Shown here piece after piece: positions 33,387 through 41,886 of a DNA stretch of 64,000 nt. Origin of the DNA: Candidatus Melainabacteria bacterium (GTDB taxonomy: Bacteria; Cyanobacteriota; Vampirovibrionia; Obscuribacterales; Obscuribacteraceae); NCBI GenBank assembly GCA_012965515.1, contig DTSE01000088.1, forward strand, positions 38,673-102,672, read 5' to 3'. The stretch's first letter is position 1; every line of letters begins with the position of its first letter. Under the pieces are notes generated by a model. The model made no database searches. It saw only the letters and a program-made list of their open reading frames with translations, and was not told the origin of the DNA. A program made the translations under genes and the position numbers.

Positions 33387-34781
33387 ATGCTTGTAACATT
33401 GCATGGTGCGGCTAATGAAGTTACGGGCTCATGCTACCTCGTCGAGACGGGCAACTGCCGGGTCTTGATTGACTGCGGATTATTTCAGGGATCAAAGCAT
33501 CTCGAGAGGCTGAATTTTATACCCGCCTCGATTAATGCCAAGAAGATTGATGCTGTAGTTCTTACTCATGGGCACCTGGATCATTGCGGTCGGTTGCCAT
33601 TACTAGTGAAAGCCGGGTTCAAAGGAAGAATTTATGGCACGGACGGCACTTTAGACATCGCCCGTTTGATTCTGATGGATGCAGCCAAAGTTCAAGCGGA
33701 TGATACTGATAGAGAGAATCGAAAGCGAGTCAAGGCTGGTCAGAAGCCGGTAAAACCTCTCTTTACTGCGGCGGATTCAGAGCGAGTCTTCAAGTTGTTT
33801 CATCCCTTGCCGTACAACAAGTGGATTTCGATTGCGGAACATTTGAAAATTGACTTGATTGAGGCTGGGCATATTCTTGGCTCTTCAAGCGTTATCCTTG
33901 TCGGCGATCACAATGGTGGAAAACGGAGATTGGTTTTTTCTGGCGATCTGGGGCAATGGAATATTCCAATAAACAGGGATCCGGCATTGTTGGATACAGC
34001 TGATGCCGTGTTTATGGAATCGACTTACGGAGGGCGAAATCATCCAACTTACTGCGATACGGTCAAAGAACTGACCGACTTGATCAAAGAAGCTGTGGGT
34101 AAAAGAGGAAAGATTTTGATTCCGACCTTCGCGGTAGGAAGAACGCAACAACTGCTATATCACTTGCACGAGATGTTTAGACTCGGTGAGATCAAGCCTT
34201 TTCCTATCTATTTGGATAGTCCGATGGCCACTGCGGCAACAGAGATCTATTCAAGGCACACGGAACTTCTTGATCCTGACGTTCGTGATTTCTTTGTTGG
34301 AAATAATATATATGCCTCTTTGCCGAGCTTGAAGATTTGCACAACCGCTCTGGAATCGCAAGCTCTCAATGATGTTGAAGGTCCTTGCTTAATTATGGCC
34401 GGCGCAGGTATGTGTGATGCTGGTCGCATTTTGCATCACCTACGACACAATCTGAGTTTTCCCAATACGCTGGTACTCATTGTCGGCTATCAAGCCAGGG
34501 AGTCTTTCGGAAGGCAGCTCTTAGACGGTGTAAACCCAGTAAAGATAATGGGGCAAACCGTTTTTGTCAGAGCAAAGATAGTGTCTGTGGAAGGTTTCAG
34601 CGCACATGCAGGACAGAGCGATTTACTTCGTTGGATAGAACCTGTAGCGAGATTGAAACGAGCACGTCTGATTCTCACGCATGGAGAGCCGCATCAACTT
34701 AATGAGTTGAAGTACAAGCTCCAGGATGAGTTTGGAGTCTCTCCTGAGATTCCTTCTATTGGCGATACTCTGGAAATATAA
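33387..34781 (+). CDS. metallo-beta-lactamase/beta-CASP RNA-processing nuclease
   Basis: A 464-residue enzyme of the bacterial YSH1/CPSF-like family. The MBL domain has THGHLDHCGRLP (motif 2), GHILGSS, and SGDLG. The beta-CASP insert is at about residues 245-365 (LIPTFAVGRTQQLLYHLHEM). C-terminal motifs are GAGMCDAGRILHHL and GFSAHAGQSDLL, then LTHGEP. Members of known function are Zn-dependent endo/5'-exoribonucleases, so RNA decay or processing is expected. The 5-base gap to the cytochrome c gene suggests co-transcription without an obvious functional link. It converges on the CoA-transferase gene (9 bases between stops). Confidence 0.92.
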   Translation: MLVTLHGAANEVTGSCYLVETGNCRVLIDCGLFQGSKHLERLNFIPASINAKKIDAVVLTHGHLDHCGRLPLLVKAGFKGRIYGTDGTLDIARLILMDAAKVQADDTDRENRKRVKAGQKPVKPLFTAADSERVFKLFHPLPYNKWISIAEHLKIDLIEAGHILGSSSVILVGDHNGGKRRLVFSGDLGQWNIPINRDPALLDTADAVFMESTYGGRNHPTYCDTVKELTDLIKEAVGKRGKILIPTFAVGRTQQLLYHLHEMFRLGEIKPFPIYLDSPMATAATEIYSRHTELLDPDVRDFFVGNNIYASLPSLKICTTALESQALNDVEGPCLIMAGAGMCDAGRILHHLRHNLSFPNTLVLIVGYQARESFGRQLLDGVNPVKIMGQTVFVRAKIVSVEGFSAHAGQSDLLRWIEPVARLKRARLILTHGEPHQLNELKYKLQDEFGVSPEIPSIGDTLEI

Positions 34782-34790
34782 ATGCTCTGA

Positions 34791-36125
34791 TTAGTACCAG
34801 GAATAACTGGAGCATTGTTTCTCAATTTCTGCCTTGAAATCCGGGTGAGCAATGGCTGTTAGCGCTCTTGCTCTCTCTTTCAGAGTCTTTCCATACAATT
34901 GGGCCACGCCATACTCAGTGACCACATAGTGAACATCTGCACGTGATGTGACAACTCCGGAGCCGGTATTCAACATTGCGCTGATTCGCGAAATCTTGCC
35001 GCCTTTGGCTGTAGAAGGAAGCGCAATTATTGCTTTCCCTTGCTTGGCATGGGCAGCTCCGCGAACAAAATCAACCTGTCCACCAAAGCCACTGTACAAA
35101 AGATTTCCGATTGTATCCGCCGCTACTTGTCCTGTGACGTCTACTTGCAGCGCGGAGTTGATTGCCGTCATTTTGTAATTTTGCGAAATTACGAATGGAT
35201 CGTTGATGTAATCGCTGGTCTGGAATTCAACTAGTGGGTTGTTATCCACAAAATCATAAAGTCGCTTTGTTCCCATCACGAAAGTGACGGCGACCTTGCC
35301 GGGCAATACTGTCTTTGCATCATTTGTGATTACGCCGGCTTCGATCAAATCGACAATTCCATCAGAGAGCATTTCGCTGTGAACGCCAAGGTTTCGTTTG
35401 TCCATTAGATTTTGAAGCACGGCATTCGGAATTGCTCCAATGCCTAATTGCAATGTTGCACCGTCTTCGACAAGAGAAGCTACATTTGAACCGATTGCTT
35501 TTTCAATCTCGGAAGGCTGTGCCGGCACCAGCTCTGGCACGGGATGGTCGGTTTCGACGACATGATCAAGACGTGAAACGTGGACAAAGGCTCTGCCCAA
35601 AGTTCGGGGCATTTGCTTGTTTACTTCCGCTATGACCAAACGAGCTTTTTTTCGCGCAGCAATCGTGCAGTCTACAGATACTCCATAACTGCAAAATCCA
35701 TGGGCATCAGGAGGCGATACTTGTAGTAGGCATACATCGATAGGAATTTCCCCTGATAAGAAAAGTCCGGGAATCTCGCTTAGAAAAACCGGAATATAGT
35801 TGGCTCTTCCAGCATTGACCGCCTCTCTTACGTTCGAGCCAATAAAGAACGAATTGACTTGAAACGATTCTGCATGTTCTTTGAGTGCGTAGTCAGCCTT
35901 GCCCAGGGTCATTAGCTGATAGATTTTGACCCCATTCAGCTCGGGAGCTCTTTTCACGAGCGCATCAAGCAGTAGCTGCGGAGCGGCAGCATTGGAGTGA
36001 ACATAGATGCTGTCACGCGACTTTATGTGACTAACTGCACTTTCAAGAGTGGTTAGCTTCTTTTGATAATCTTCCAGCCAAGAACCGCGCGTTTTTGTTT
36101 CAGACAACAATATCTTATCCCCCAT
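34791..36125 (-). CDS. acetyl-CoA hydrolase/transferase family (4-hydroxybutyrate- or butyrate-type CoA-transferase)
   Basis: A 444-residue CoA-transferase with the GIGAIPNAVL loop, catalytic-Glu segment HSEMLSDG, GFGGQVDFVRGA and a terminal EYGVAQLYGKTLKERA. Such enzymes swap CoA between short acyl groups (acetate with 4-hydroxybutyrate, butyrate or propionate). ATG 36125 overlaps the last 11 bases of the hydrogenase large-subunit gene and is preferred over 36188, which would overlap far more. It is therefore the last gene of the hydrogenase operon, hinting that H2 metabolism and acid fermentation are expressed together. Confidence 0.9.
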   Translation of the reverse strand: MGDKILLSETKTRGSWLEDYQKKLTTLESAVSHIKSRDSIYVHSNAAAPQLLLDALVKRAPELNGVKIYQLMTLGKADYALKEHAESFQVNSFFIGSNVREAVNAGRANYIPVFLSEIPGLFLSGEIPIDVCLLQVSPPDAHGFCSYGVSVDCTIAARKKARLVIAEVNKQMPRTLGRAFVHVSRLDHVVETDHPVPELVPAQPSEIEKAIGSNVASLVEDGATLQLGIGAIPNAVLQNLMDKRNLGVHSEMLSDGIVDLIEAGVITNDAKTVLPGKVAVTFVMGTKRLYDFVDNNPLVEFQTSDYINDPFVISQNYKMTAINSALQVDVTGQVAADTIGNLLYSGFGGQVDFVRGAAHAKQGKAIIALPSTAKGGKISRISAMLNTGSGVVTSRADVHYVVTEYGVAQLYGKTLKERARALTAIAHPDFKAEIEKQCSSYSWY

Positions 36126-37425
36126 TTCTAGATTTGTTCTTGACGCTGACCATGTGTGTTGCACAAGTATTGCAAGGATCGTATGCACGAACCAAAGTTT
36201 CTAAATGTGCCGTCATTTGTTCATCGAAGCTTTTCGATTGTGACACTACTTCTTTGATGTCCAACTCAATTCGTGCCGTGTTTTGAGCGGACGGCGTGAT
36301 CATGTCTGCTCTCAGAATTTTGCCTCTATCGTCTAATTCATAGTGGTGGTAAAGAGTGCCCCGTGGGCACTCCACTGCACCAGTGGCTTTTCCGCTTGCA
36401 ACTTTAACCGGACTTTTCTTTTCTTCGCCATGTGACACTATTTCGTCAATAAGTCTTATTGCTCGTTCAATAGCCTGTACTATTTCGATTGCTTGCGCCG
36501 CGTTATTCCAGATTGTGTTGCTATCCCCTCTGGCAAGCGGGGAGCCGTCGTAAATGTTTTTAGCCTCTCCTTTCAAACGACTTCCAAAGAGTGAGAGTCT
36601 TGCCATGGAGCCGACCATCAGTGGCTTTCCATTAAGCGTAGAACGCTTGGCGTGGCTGTACGACACCACTTCTTCTTGCAAATATTCCTTGTACTCTTCG
36701 ATTGATTTTTCCCAACCTTCACTCGACTTGATGGTATTGCCGAAATAACCGTATTCGTCATTGCTCGGGGTGAGGCAGAGGAATGTCGGTACAGTGAGCC
36801 GCTTTACCGGGGGCTCGAAAGAAAGCACCTTCTCGGCAAGATCCAGTGATTGTTGTTTTGAGGAAAGCAAATCTTGCTTCAGTGTCTGCAAGTCATCGGC
36901 AGCAGGTATTTTGGAAACCCCTCCCACATGCAAGTTTACCGGGTGAAATGGACGGCCGCCTAAAAGTGTTTGCACCTTCGCTCCGAGATTCCTCAAGTTT
37001 GTCCAGATGAGAAACTCGGTTTTATGCTCTGATGCAAAGTCCATGAGATCAGGAGTCTTAAGAAAGTCCGGAAGGGCTAATGCACAGACATGTGTCGCGT
37101 GTGACTCGATGATCATTCCTAAGTGCATTAACTCACGGAGCATCATCTCTTTTCGGTCTGGTTCAAAACCGAATAACCGTTCCACTGCAAAAATGGCTGC
37201 TAGAACGTGTCCTGTCGAGCAGATTGCGCATACTCGTGATGTTATGTGAGGCAATTCGTCATATTTATGACCGACAACAATCTGTTCAAAAAAACGTGTG
37301 CCTTCAAAAACGTCGAGTTTCACGTTGGTGACGACGCCATCTTCAATGTCGATAGTGACAGCTGAATGTCCTTCAACGCGGCTTATTTCAGGTATCTCGA
37401 TGATTCTTCTTTCGCTCTCGCTCAC
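36115..37425 (-). CDS. hydA: [NiFe] hydrogenase large (alpha) subunit, group 3b-type
   Basis: A 436-residue catalytic subunit. The N-terminal Ni ligands are in RVCAICSTGH and the C-terminal ones in DPCNTCATHM. About 12 residues after the last His (to NKSRNGG) form the extension normally cleaved on maturation. The length and the four-gene order match NAD(P)-linked group 3b hydrogenases (sulfhydrogenase type), which couple H2 to NAD(P)H reversibly and tolerate O2 moderately. The start is GTG 37425, 3 bases after the small-subunit stop, with GAGAGGCG as ribosome site. The CoA-transferase overlaps its 3' end. Confidence 0.95.
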   Translation of the reverse strand: MSESERRIIEIPEISRVEGHSAVTIDIEDGVVTNVKLDVFEGTRFFEQIVVGHKYDELPHITSRVCAICSTGHVLAAIFAVERLFGFEPDRKEMMLRELMHLGMIIESHATHVCALALPDFLKTPDLMDFASEHKTEFLIWTNLRNLGAKVQTLLGGRPFHPVNLHVGGVSKIPAADDLQTLKQDLLSSKQQSLDLAEKVLSFEPPVKRLTVPTFLCLTPSNDEYGYFGNTIKSSEGWEKSIEEYKEYLQEEVVSYSHAKRSTLNGKPLMVGSMARLSLFGSRLKGEAKNIYDGSPLARGDSNTIWNNAAQAIEIVQAIERAIRLIDEIVSHGEEKKSPVKVASGKATGAVECPRGTLYHHYELDDRGKILRADMITPSAQNTARIELDIKEVVSQSKSFDEQMTAHLETLVRAYDPCNTCATHMVSVKNKSRNGG

Positions 37426-37428
37426 TTT

Positions 37429-38211
37429 TCACGCCTCTCTGCCAGTTTCTGACGACATGCGCTCGAACAAGTGGTCCGGAGCCCCAAATGTCTTCAGTCT
37501 GTTGATCACTTCCATCGCGTCATAGCCCTTCTCTGTCAGTATGGTTGCCATTGCGTCCATTTGCGGTGATTGACAGGGTCCCCAGCAGCCGTAGCAGGCA
37601 GCTCCCATGCTCGGGCAAAGTGCTCCACAGCCGGCGGCTGTAACCGGACCGAGGCAGGGCAAATTTTTCTCAATTAGGATACAAGCATTTTCCCGTAATT
37701 TGCATTCCAAGCAGACCGGTTTGTGGGTGATGTAAGGAAGATGGTCTTTCAGTATGCTCGCTGTGACAGAAAGGAATTGAGTTGTATTGATAGGGCAGCC
37801 CGAAAGCTTGACGTCGACCGGTACATAAGCGTCCAGCGGTTTTGCTTCCAAGACTTGAATTTCGGAACTCTTTCCATAGACGGCTTCGAGCATGTCGGTT
37901 ACTTTGCACTTCGCACAGGCGCCGCCTTGTACGCACCCCCAGACTGCGCAGTTTCCGACTGCCACAAGCCATCGACTTTTGGCACGAATGTTTCGCAGCT
38001 TTTCCAAATCGTGCGGTTGGCTGACACTCCCTTCCACGAAGGCGATATCGACAGGACCATCGTCATTCTTGCTCTGAGCAAAAGGAAAGCTCGAAACTCG
38101 CACAAATGGAAGAAGCTTGTCCAGATTCTCCAGAATTACCAACAATTCGCCGGCACAGCCGGTCAGACTTTCGACTGCGATGCAGGGCAGTGGTGTAGCG
38201 TCTTTGCGCAT
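37429..38211 (-). CDS. hydD: [NiFe] hydrogenase small (delta) subunit, group 3b-type
   Basis: A 260-residue Fe-S subunit. It has the proximal cluster motif SLTGCAGE near the N-terminus, VGNCAVWGCVQGG, KLSGCPINTTQ, and then Cys-rich segments (CLECKLRENACIL, CLGPVTAAGCGALCP, ACYGCWGPC) for further [4Fe-4S] clusters. There is no Tat signal, so the enzyme is cytoplasmic. ATG 38211 is favoured because GAGG lies 5-6 bases upstream. An in-frame GTG at 38226 would overlap the hydG stop by 8 bases. Confidence 0.93.
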   Translation of the reverse strand: MRKDATPLPCIAVESLTGCAGELLVILENLDKLLPFVRVSSFPFAQSKNDDGPVDIAFVEGSVSQPHDLEKLRNIRAKSRWLVAVGNCAVWGCVQGGACAKCKVTDMLEAVYGKSSEIQVLEAKPLDAYVPVDVKLSGCPINTTQFLSVTASILKDHLPYITHKPVCLECKLRENACILIEKNLPCLGPVTAAGCGALCPSMGAACYGCWGPCQSPQMDAMATILTEKGYDAMEVINRLKTFGAPDHLFERMSSETGREA

Positions 38212-38218
38212 AGGTTCC

Positions 38219-39073
38219 TCAGGCACACTCGATTACTTCAGGCAGGAGGCGCAGATCTGTCAAATTAAAGACGGGGCCGGCCTGGCAGGTGAGGGCGCCG
38301 CCAATGAAGCAATGGCCACATTTTCCGATGCCACACTTCATGTGCCGTTCGAGCGACAGCCAGATCTTCGACTCTGGGATGTTCTTTTTCTTGAGCTCTG
38401 CGACTACATACTTGTACATAACGGGAGGACCACAGACCGCTACTTCAAAATTGCCTTCAAGGTCAGCAAGATTGATCATGTCTGTTACTCTACCGAGCTG
38501 TACCGAAACAGGTGGCAAAGCCGGCCCGAGTAGTTCTTCGGCGGCAATGAAAACATCCATGTCGCGGCGGCGATGCAATAATGCAAATTCTTGTCTGAAT
38601 AGAAGATCAACGGAATGTCTCATTCCATAAATGAGCACGACCCGTCCATACTTTTCTCTATGGTCGAGAATATACTGCCAGACTGAGCGGATTGGGGCAA
38701 CGCCAAGTCCGCCGGCGATCAAGCAAATGTCTTTGCCTTCAAGACTGTTCATAGGAAAACCGTGTCCGTATGGTCCTCGCAATCCTACCCAGTCTCCTTC
38801 TTGCATTTGAAAAAGTGCACTTGTCACCCGGCCCACTTTTCGAACCATCAATTCCAGCGTCGAACCAACATGCCCTGAACATACCGAGATTGGACTTTCT
38901 CCTACTCCCGGAACCCAGAGCTGAACAAATTGTCCGGGCAGGCAGTTGGGCAATCCACTTCCGTTTACCGTAATCTGAAATAGCATATTGTCTGCGGCCA
39001 TGGGGATAATGGACCGAATGACACCGCGCGTAGGCATGAATGGCGTAGTCTGTTCATTTAATTTGTGATTCAT
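38219..39073 (-). CDS. hydG: hydrogenase gamma subunit, FAD/NAD(P)-binding oxidoreductase
   Basis: A 284-residue ferredoxin-reductase-like subunit. The FAD domain (PGQFVQLWVPGVGESPISV) is followed by an NAD(P) domain (CLIAGGLGVAPIRSV, EVAVCGPPVMYKYV). It ends with a [2Fe-2S]-type Cys cluster near the C-terminus (MKCGIGKCGHCFIGG..TCQAGP), as in HydG and PyrK. It passes electrons between NAD(P)H and the Fe-S chain. ATG 39073 overlaps the hydB end by 20 bases. AGGTGG sits just upstream. Confidence 0.93.
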   Translation of the reverse strand: MNHKLNEQTTPFMPTRGVIRSIIPMAADNMLFQITVNGSGLPNCLPGQFVQLWVPGVGESPISVCSGHVGSTLELMVRKVGRVTSALFQMQEGDWVGLRGPYGHGFPMNSLEGKDICLIAGGLGVAPIRSVWQYILDHREKYGRVVLIYGMRHSVDLLFRQEFALLHRRRDMDVFIAAEELLGPALPPVSVQLGRVTDMINLADLEGNFEVAVCGPPVMYKYVVAELKKKNIPESKIWLSLERHMKCGIGKCGHCFIGGALTCQAGPVFNLTDLRLLPEVIECA

Positions 39074-40130
39074 TCTCACCACCTGCCTCGCTGGAGTCGT
39101 TTCTGCTCTCTCTTTGTCCTTGCAACTTTTTAACTACGTCGACGAGATCATCGATGCCGGCCGGGCACGATACTGTGCACCTGCCGCAACCTACGCAAGT
39201 TTTGAAACCATAGGGATCGTCAAATCCGTGCAATTTGTGCCGATACCAGAATTTCAGCCGATCAACCGGAGTCGGTCGGAAATTGTAGTCTCCTGCAACC
39301 TGAGCAAATCCAACAAACTGGCAACTATCCCATTCTCTTACACGTGAACCGGAGTCTCCGTTGAGGCTAGCGATATCCACCAAGTCGAAGCAATAGCAAG
39401 TCGGACACACCGGGGTGCAATTTCCGCAGCTCAAGCAACGTTTGCCCAGCTCATCCCAGATCTCGTTGTTCCATTCCATGTCCATGGTGGCACGCAAATT
39501 GTCCGGCTCAAACCCATTGGTAAAAGCCTTATCTCGCCGCTCCCAATAGTCTTTGTAATTGTCTTTGTCCGTCTCGCTGACGGATGTGAATATCTGCCTG
39601 CAATTTTCCAGGGATTCAATCCCTCGTGGTGTTTCTACTTGCACAAAAAAAGCATCGCCAAGATCTGTAAGAAAGATGTCGTATCCTTTGGTTGCGCAAG
39701 ATGTCCCCATAGATTTGCAAAAGCAATATTTGTCCGGCATGCAGGACAATCCAATTATCAAGCTCTCTTTCCGGCGCTGAAGATAATGAGTATCGGCGGG
39801 GCCGGCTTCGAATATTGTGTCCATAATGCCAAGTCCGGCCAAGTCGCAAGGATGAACTCCAAAGAGCACTTGAAAGTTCATTTCTGGTTTTACTTCTCTG
39901 ATTTCATTGCCACTGTATTCAACAAGAGTTTCACTAGGTGGATAGAAAAATTTCTTTGGTGGCAAAATTGTTCGCAGTGCTTCCCAGGCTATCTGCGCTT
40001 CGGTCTCAATCTCTTTGAAAGAGAATGACTGTTCGGAAACTCGCACTGGTGCGAAAAATTTACCGAGGGACTTTAACGTTTGAAAGAAGATTGAGAAATC
40101 GGTTTTCTTTAGAAGCAGGCTTTGCGACAC
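39054..40130 (-). CDS. hydB: hydrogenase beta subunit, 4Fe-4S ferredoxin-type
   Basis: A 358-residue electron-transfer subunit of group 3b hydrogenase, homologous to AsrA/HydB. Two ferredoxin motifs are visible: CLSCGNCTPVCPTC (about residue 234) and CVGCGRCTVSCPAG (about residue 315). Further conserved stretches are FGVHPCDLAGL and a Cys cluster CMPDKYCFCKSMG. It starts at GTG 40130 with AGGAGAG about 9 bases upstream. It is the first gene of the hydBGDA-CoA-transferase operon. A weak operator-like site and a structured element with a terminator lie upstream. Confidence 0.94.
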   Translation of the reverse strand: MSQSLLLKKTDFSIFFQTLKSLGKFFAPVRVSEQSFSFKEIETEAQIAWEALRTILPPKKFFYPPSETLVEYSGNEIREVKPEMNFQVLFGVHPCDLAGLGIMDTIFEAGPADTHYLQRRKESLIIGLSCMPDKYCFCKSMGTSCATKGYDIFLTDLGDAFFVQVETPRGIESLENCRQIFTSVSETDKDNYKDYWERRDKAFTNGFEPDNLRATMDMEWNNEIWDELGKRCLSCGNCTPVCPTCYCFDLVDIASLNGDSGSRVREWDSCQFVGFAQVAGDYNFRPTPVDRLKFWYRHKLHGFDDPYGFKTCVGCGRCTVSCPAGIDDLVDVVKKLQGQRESRNDSSEAGGENESQIK

Positions 40131-40184
40131 GTGGAAGCTCTCCTAGATTACTCATCTATTACAGCCGAATTGCTTGTCCGGCAT

Positions 40185-40202
40185 ATCGTTCTGCGGGATT
40201 AA
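40185..40202. promoter_or_regulatory. weak candidate operator upstream of hydB
   Basis: ATCGTTCTGCGGGATTAA matches 12 of 18 consensus positions. On the minus strand it contains AGAACGATATG, an 11-base match to the site before hypF (45066). It lies 54 bases before the hydB start. Confidence 0.3.
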
Positions 40203-40270
40203 GCTCAATGAGGCACATAACGCTTACGGGACGGGGCGAGAACTATTGAAGGTTTAGCTGTTACGGCTGA

Positions 40271-40302
40271 CAAAAAAAGACGCCAGGTCTAACTGGCGTC
40301 TT
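40271..40302 (-). terminator. rho-independent terminator on the minus strand
   Basis: A 10-bp stem AAGACGCCAG / CTGGCGTCTT with a 6-base loop, followed on the minus strand by seven T residues. It ends any transcript from the Usp/hyp operon or from the structured element just upstream, 141 bases before hydB. Confidence 0.9.
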
Positions 40303-40400
40303 CGGGCTCAGAGTTGACTCAGGTGCCCGCTGCCCTTGGGGAGCTTTGGTATCCTCCTCCTCGGGTTTCTCTTGTACCTCGAGTCTACGCCCAGTGTCTC
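40277..40400 (-). ncRNA. candidate structured RNA (sRNA or leader attenuator)
   Basis: The segment 40304-40392 can fold into nested helices: GGGC 40304-40307 with 40389-40392, GACTCAGGT 40316-40324 with ACCTcGAGTC 40376-40385 (one bulge), and CCCG 40326-40329 with CGGG 40362-40365. A GGAG/CTCC hairpin sits in the tip. A T7 terminator follows directly. No open frame fits. It could be an independent sRNA, the 3' end of the Usp transcript, or an attenuator in the hydB leader. I recognise no known RNA family. Confidence 0.4.
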
Positions 40401-40417
40401 TAAATCACATCATCAGA

Positions 40418-40439
40418 AAGTATTACCGTACTAATACTT
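40418..40439. promoter_or_regulatory. perfect dyad AAGTATTA-N6-TAATACTT
   Basis: Two perfect 8-base arms flank ccgtac. It lies between the Usp stop (40477) and the candidate structured RNA, in the right place to control a promoter for that RNA. Confidence 0.4.
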
Positions 40440-40476
40440 GGGACGGATAGCCGGGCCTTTTCTTTGAACTTCAAAG

Positions 40477-40980
40477 TCAGTGCTTCTTGTGCGCTGAGCT
40501 TACTGGCTCTTTTACTTCTTTAGCGCGGACCAATGGTCTGATGATTTCTACCGAACACGGGGCATGCGCCGCTACATAGGTAGATACACTGCCCAAAAGA
40601 TTTCTGGGGCATACGTCCATTCCATGCGCGCCGACATAGATCTTTTCTGCATTCCACTGTACGGCAATATTGATGATCTCCTTGCGCGCCGAGCCCTCTT
40701 TAATCTCGTATTCTACGTTTGCCTCAGGAAAAGACTCTTGCAGTTTTTGAACTTCCCTTTCGCACAGACTTTGCGCATGATTCCAGCGGCGCTCGTAAAT
40801 TTTGGCAAGTGCTTTATCCGCATCAAATTCTTCAATTTCTTCCGGAGAAGCGCAAAGCATTTCCAGGACTGTCAGCAGTTTGAAACAAGTTCCAGGCTGC
40901 CAGTGCTGTTTCATTACGGCATCTACAATATGTTTTGAATACGGTGAATCATCGATTGCTATTAGAACTTTCATGCTCAT
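40477..40980 (-). CDS. universal stress protein at the end of the hyp operon
   Basis: A 167-residue Usp (MKVLIAIDDSPYSKHIVDAV) with ATP loop GAHGMDVCPRNLLGSVS and HAPCSVEII. The start overlaps hypC by 32 bases (ATG 40980, or ATG 40974 for the family-like MKVL). It is thus translated as the fifth gene of the maturation operon. Its closest relative here is the Usp at 43285 (same DDSPYSK and GAHG features). The overlap with a hydrogenase accessory gene makes a shared low-oxygen regulation likely. Confidence 0.94.
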   Translation of the reverse strand: MSMKVLIAIDDSPYSKHIVDAVMKQHWQPGTCFKLLTVLEMLCASPEEIEEFDADKALAKIYERRWNHAQSLCEREVQKLQESFPEANVEYEIKEGSARKEIINIAVQWNAEKIYVGAHGMDVCPRNLLGSVSTYVAAHAPCSVEIIRPLVRAKEVKEPVSSAHKKH

Positions 40981-41191
40981 TATCTCTCTGTGGTATTCCC
41001 AGAAGTTCTAGGGTTTCCATTGCTTGTTCCGCACTTATTTGGCTTATGACTGCGCCCGCGTAAACTAGAACCCAGTCGCCTTCAAGAATGTTTTCGAATG
41101 GAATAAATACCTCTTTGCGAAATCCTAAACTCTCTACGACGGCTTTTTTTCCTATGACTTGAATTACTTTAGTGGGAATGCTGATGCACAT
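40949..41191 (-). CDS. hypC: hydrogenase maturation chaperone HypC (copy 1)
   Basis: An 80-residue HypC/HupF protein starting MCISIP, with the essential Cys2. It carries Fe(CN)2CO to the large subunit with HypD. The core pattern VVESLGFRKEVFIPFENILEGDWVLVYAGAVISQIS is kept. It overlaps hypB (23 bases) and the Usp (32 bases). A second, clearly different HypC lies at 47513-47779. One copy may serve HypD scaffolding and the other substrate targeting, as with HypC/HybG pairs. Confidence 0.92.
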   Translation of the reverse strand: MCISIPTKVIQVIGKKAVVESLGFRKEVFIPFENILEGDWVLVYAGAVISQISAEQAMETLELLGIPQRDNEHESSNSNR

Positions 41192-41876
41192 GTTTCGTCT
41201 GCTTTTGCTCTTGCCTGTATGCTTCTATCTGCGACTGTATCCATGAGGTCCATTTATCCATTCCATAACCGGTTTTTGATGAAACCTGCATGGTCACAAC
41301 ATCTGGATTGATTGCTTGAATATTCTTCTCTGCCTCACCTAAATTGAATTCAACATATTCAAGCAAATCGCACTTTGTAAAAACGACAAGATCGCAGTTT
41401 CTAAAGATGACCGGATATTTTATTGGTTTGTCGTCCCCTTCTGTGACAGAAAGCAGCACTACACGCTTAAATTCGCCTAGGTTGAATTCTGCCGGGCAAA
41501 CCAGATTTCCGACATTTTCAATGAAGAGCACATCAGTTTTTTCCATTTTTTCCGAATGCAATAAACGTGCCACCATATTCGCATCGAGATGGCAACTGCG
41601 ACCTGTCGAAATCTGATGTACTGAAACCCCTGTCTTCCTAATGCGATCGGCATCGAGCTCGCCAACCATATCGCCCTCTATAACAGTAGAGGAGAATTTT
41701 CTTCCAGCCATGCGAAAAGTTGCCTCTAGCAGGCTGGTTTTGCCCGCACCGGGTGCACTCATCAGATTGACGGTGCAAGTCATAGCCTCTCTGAAGTGAT
41801 CACGATTGTGCTCTGCCAACTCGTCATTCTTGTTGAGAATGCGTTCCATCGTGTGTTCGTCGGCCGATTCGTGCAT
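41169..41876 (-). CDS. hypB: hydrogenase nickel-insertion GTPase HypB
   Basis: A 235-residue GTPase. P-loop APGAGKTSLLEA; switch VEGDMVGELDADRI; NLVCPAEFNLGEF with the metal-binding Cys; base motif VFTKCDLLEY. The N-terminus lacks the long His-rich stretch of some HypBs, but the C-terminus ends in a short His cluster (KHVHQHSH). With HypA it delivers Ni2+ to the large subunit. The hypA stop lies 10 bases upstream. Confidence 0.95.
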   Translation of the reverse strand: MHESADEHTMERILNKNDELAEHNRDHFREAMTCTVNLMSAPGAGKTSLLEATFRMAGRKFSSTVIEGDMVGELDADRIRKTGVSVHQISTGRSCHLDANMVARLLHSEKMEKTDVLFIENVGNLVCPAEFNLGEFKRVVLLSVTEGDDKPIKYPVIFRNCDLVVFTKCDLLEYVEFNLGEAEKNIQAINPDVVTMQVSSKTGYGMDKWTSWIQSQIEAYRQEQKQTKHVHQHSH

Positions 41877-41886
41877 TAGTATTCTC

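Noticed and set aside
37723..38268. 181-codon plus-strand frame within the hydrogenase small-subunit gene
   Set aside because: Antisense to clearly real hydD. No homology pattern.
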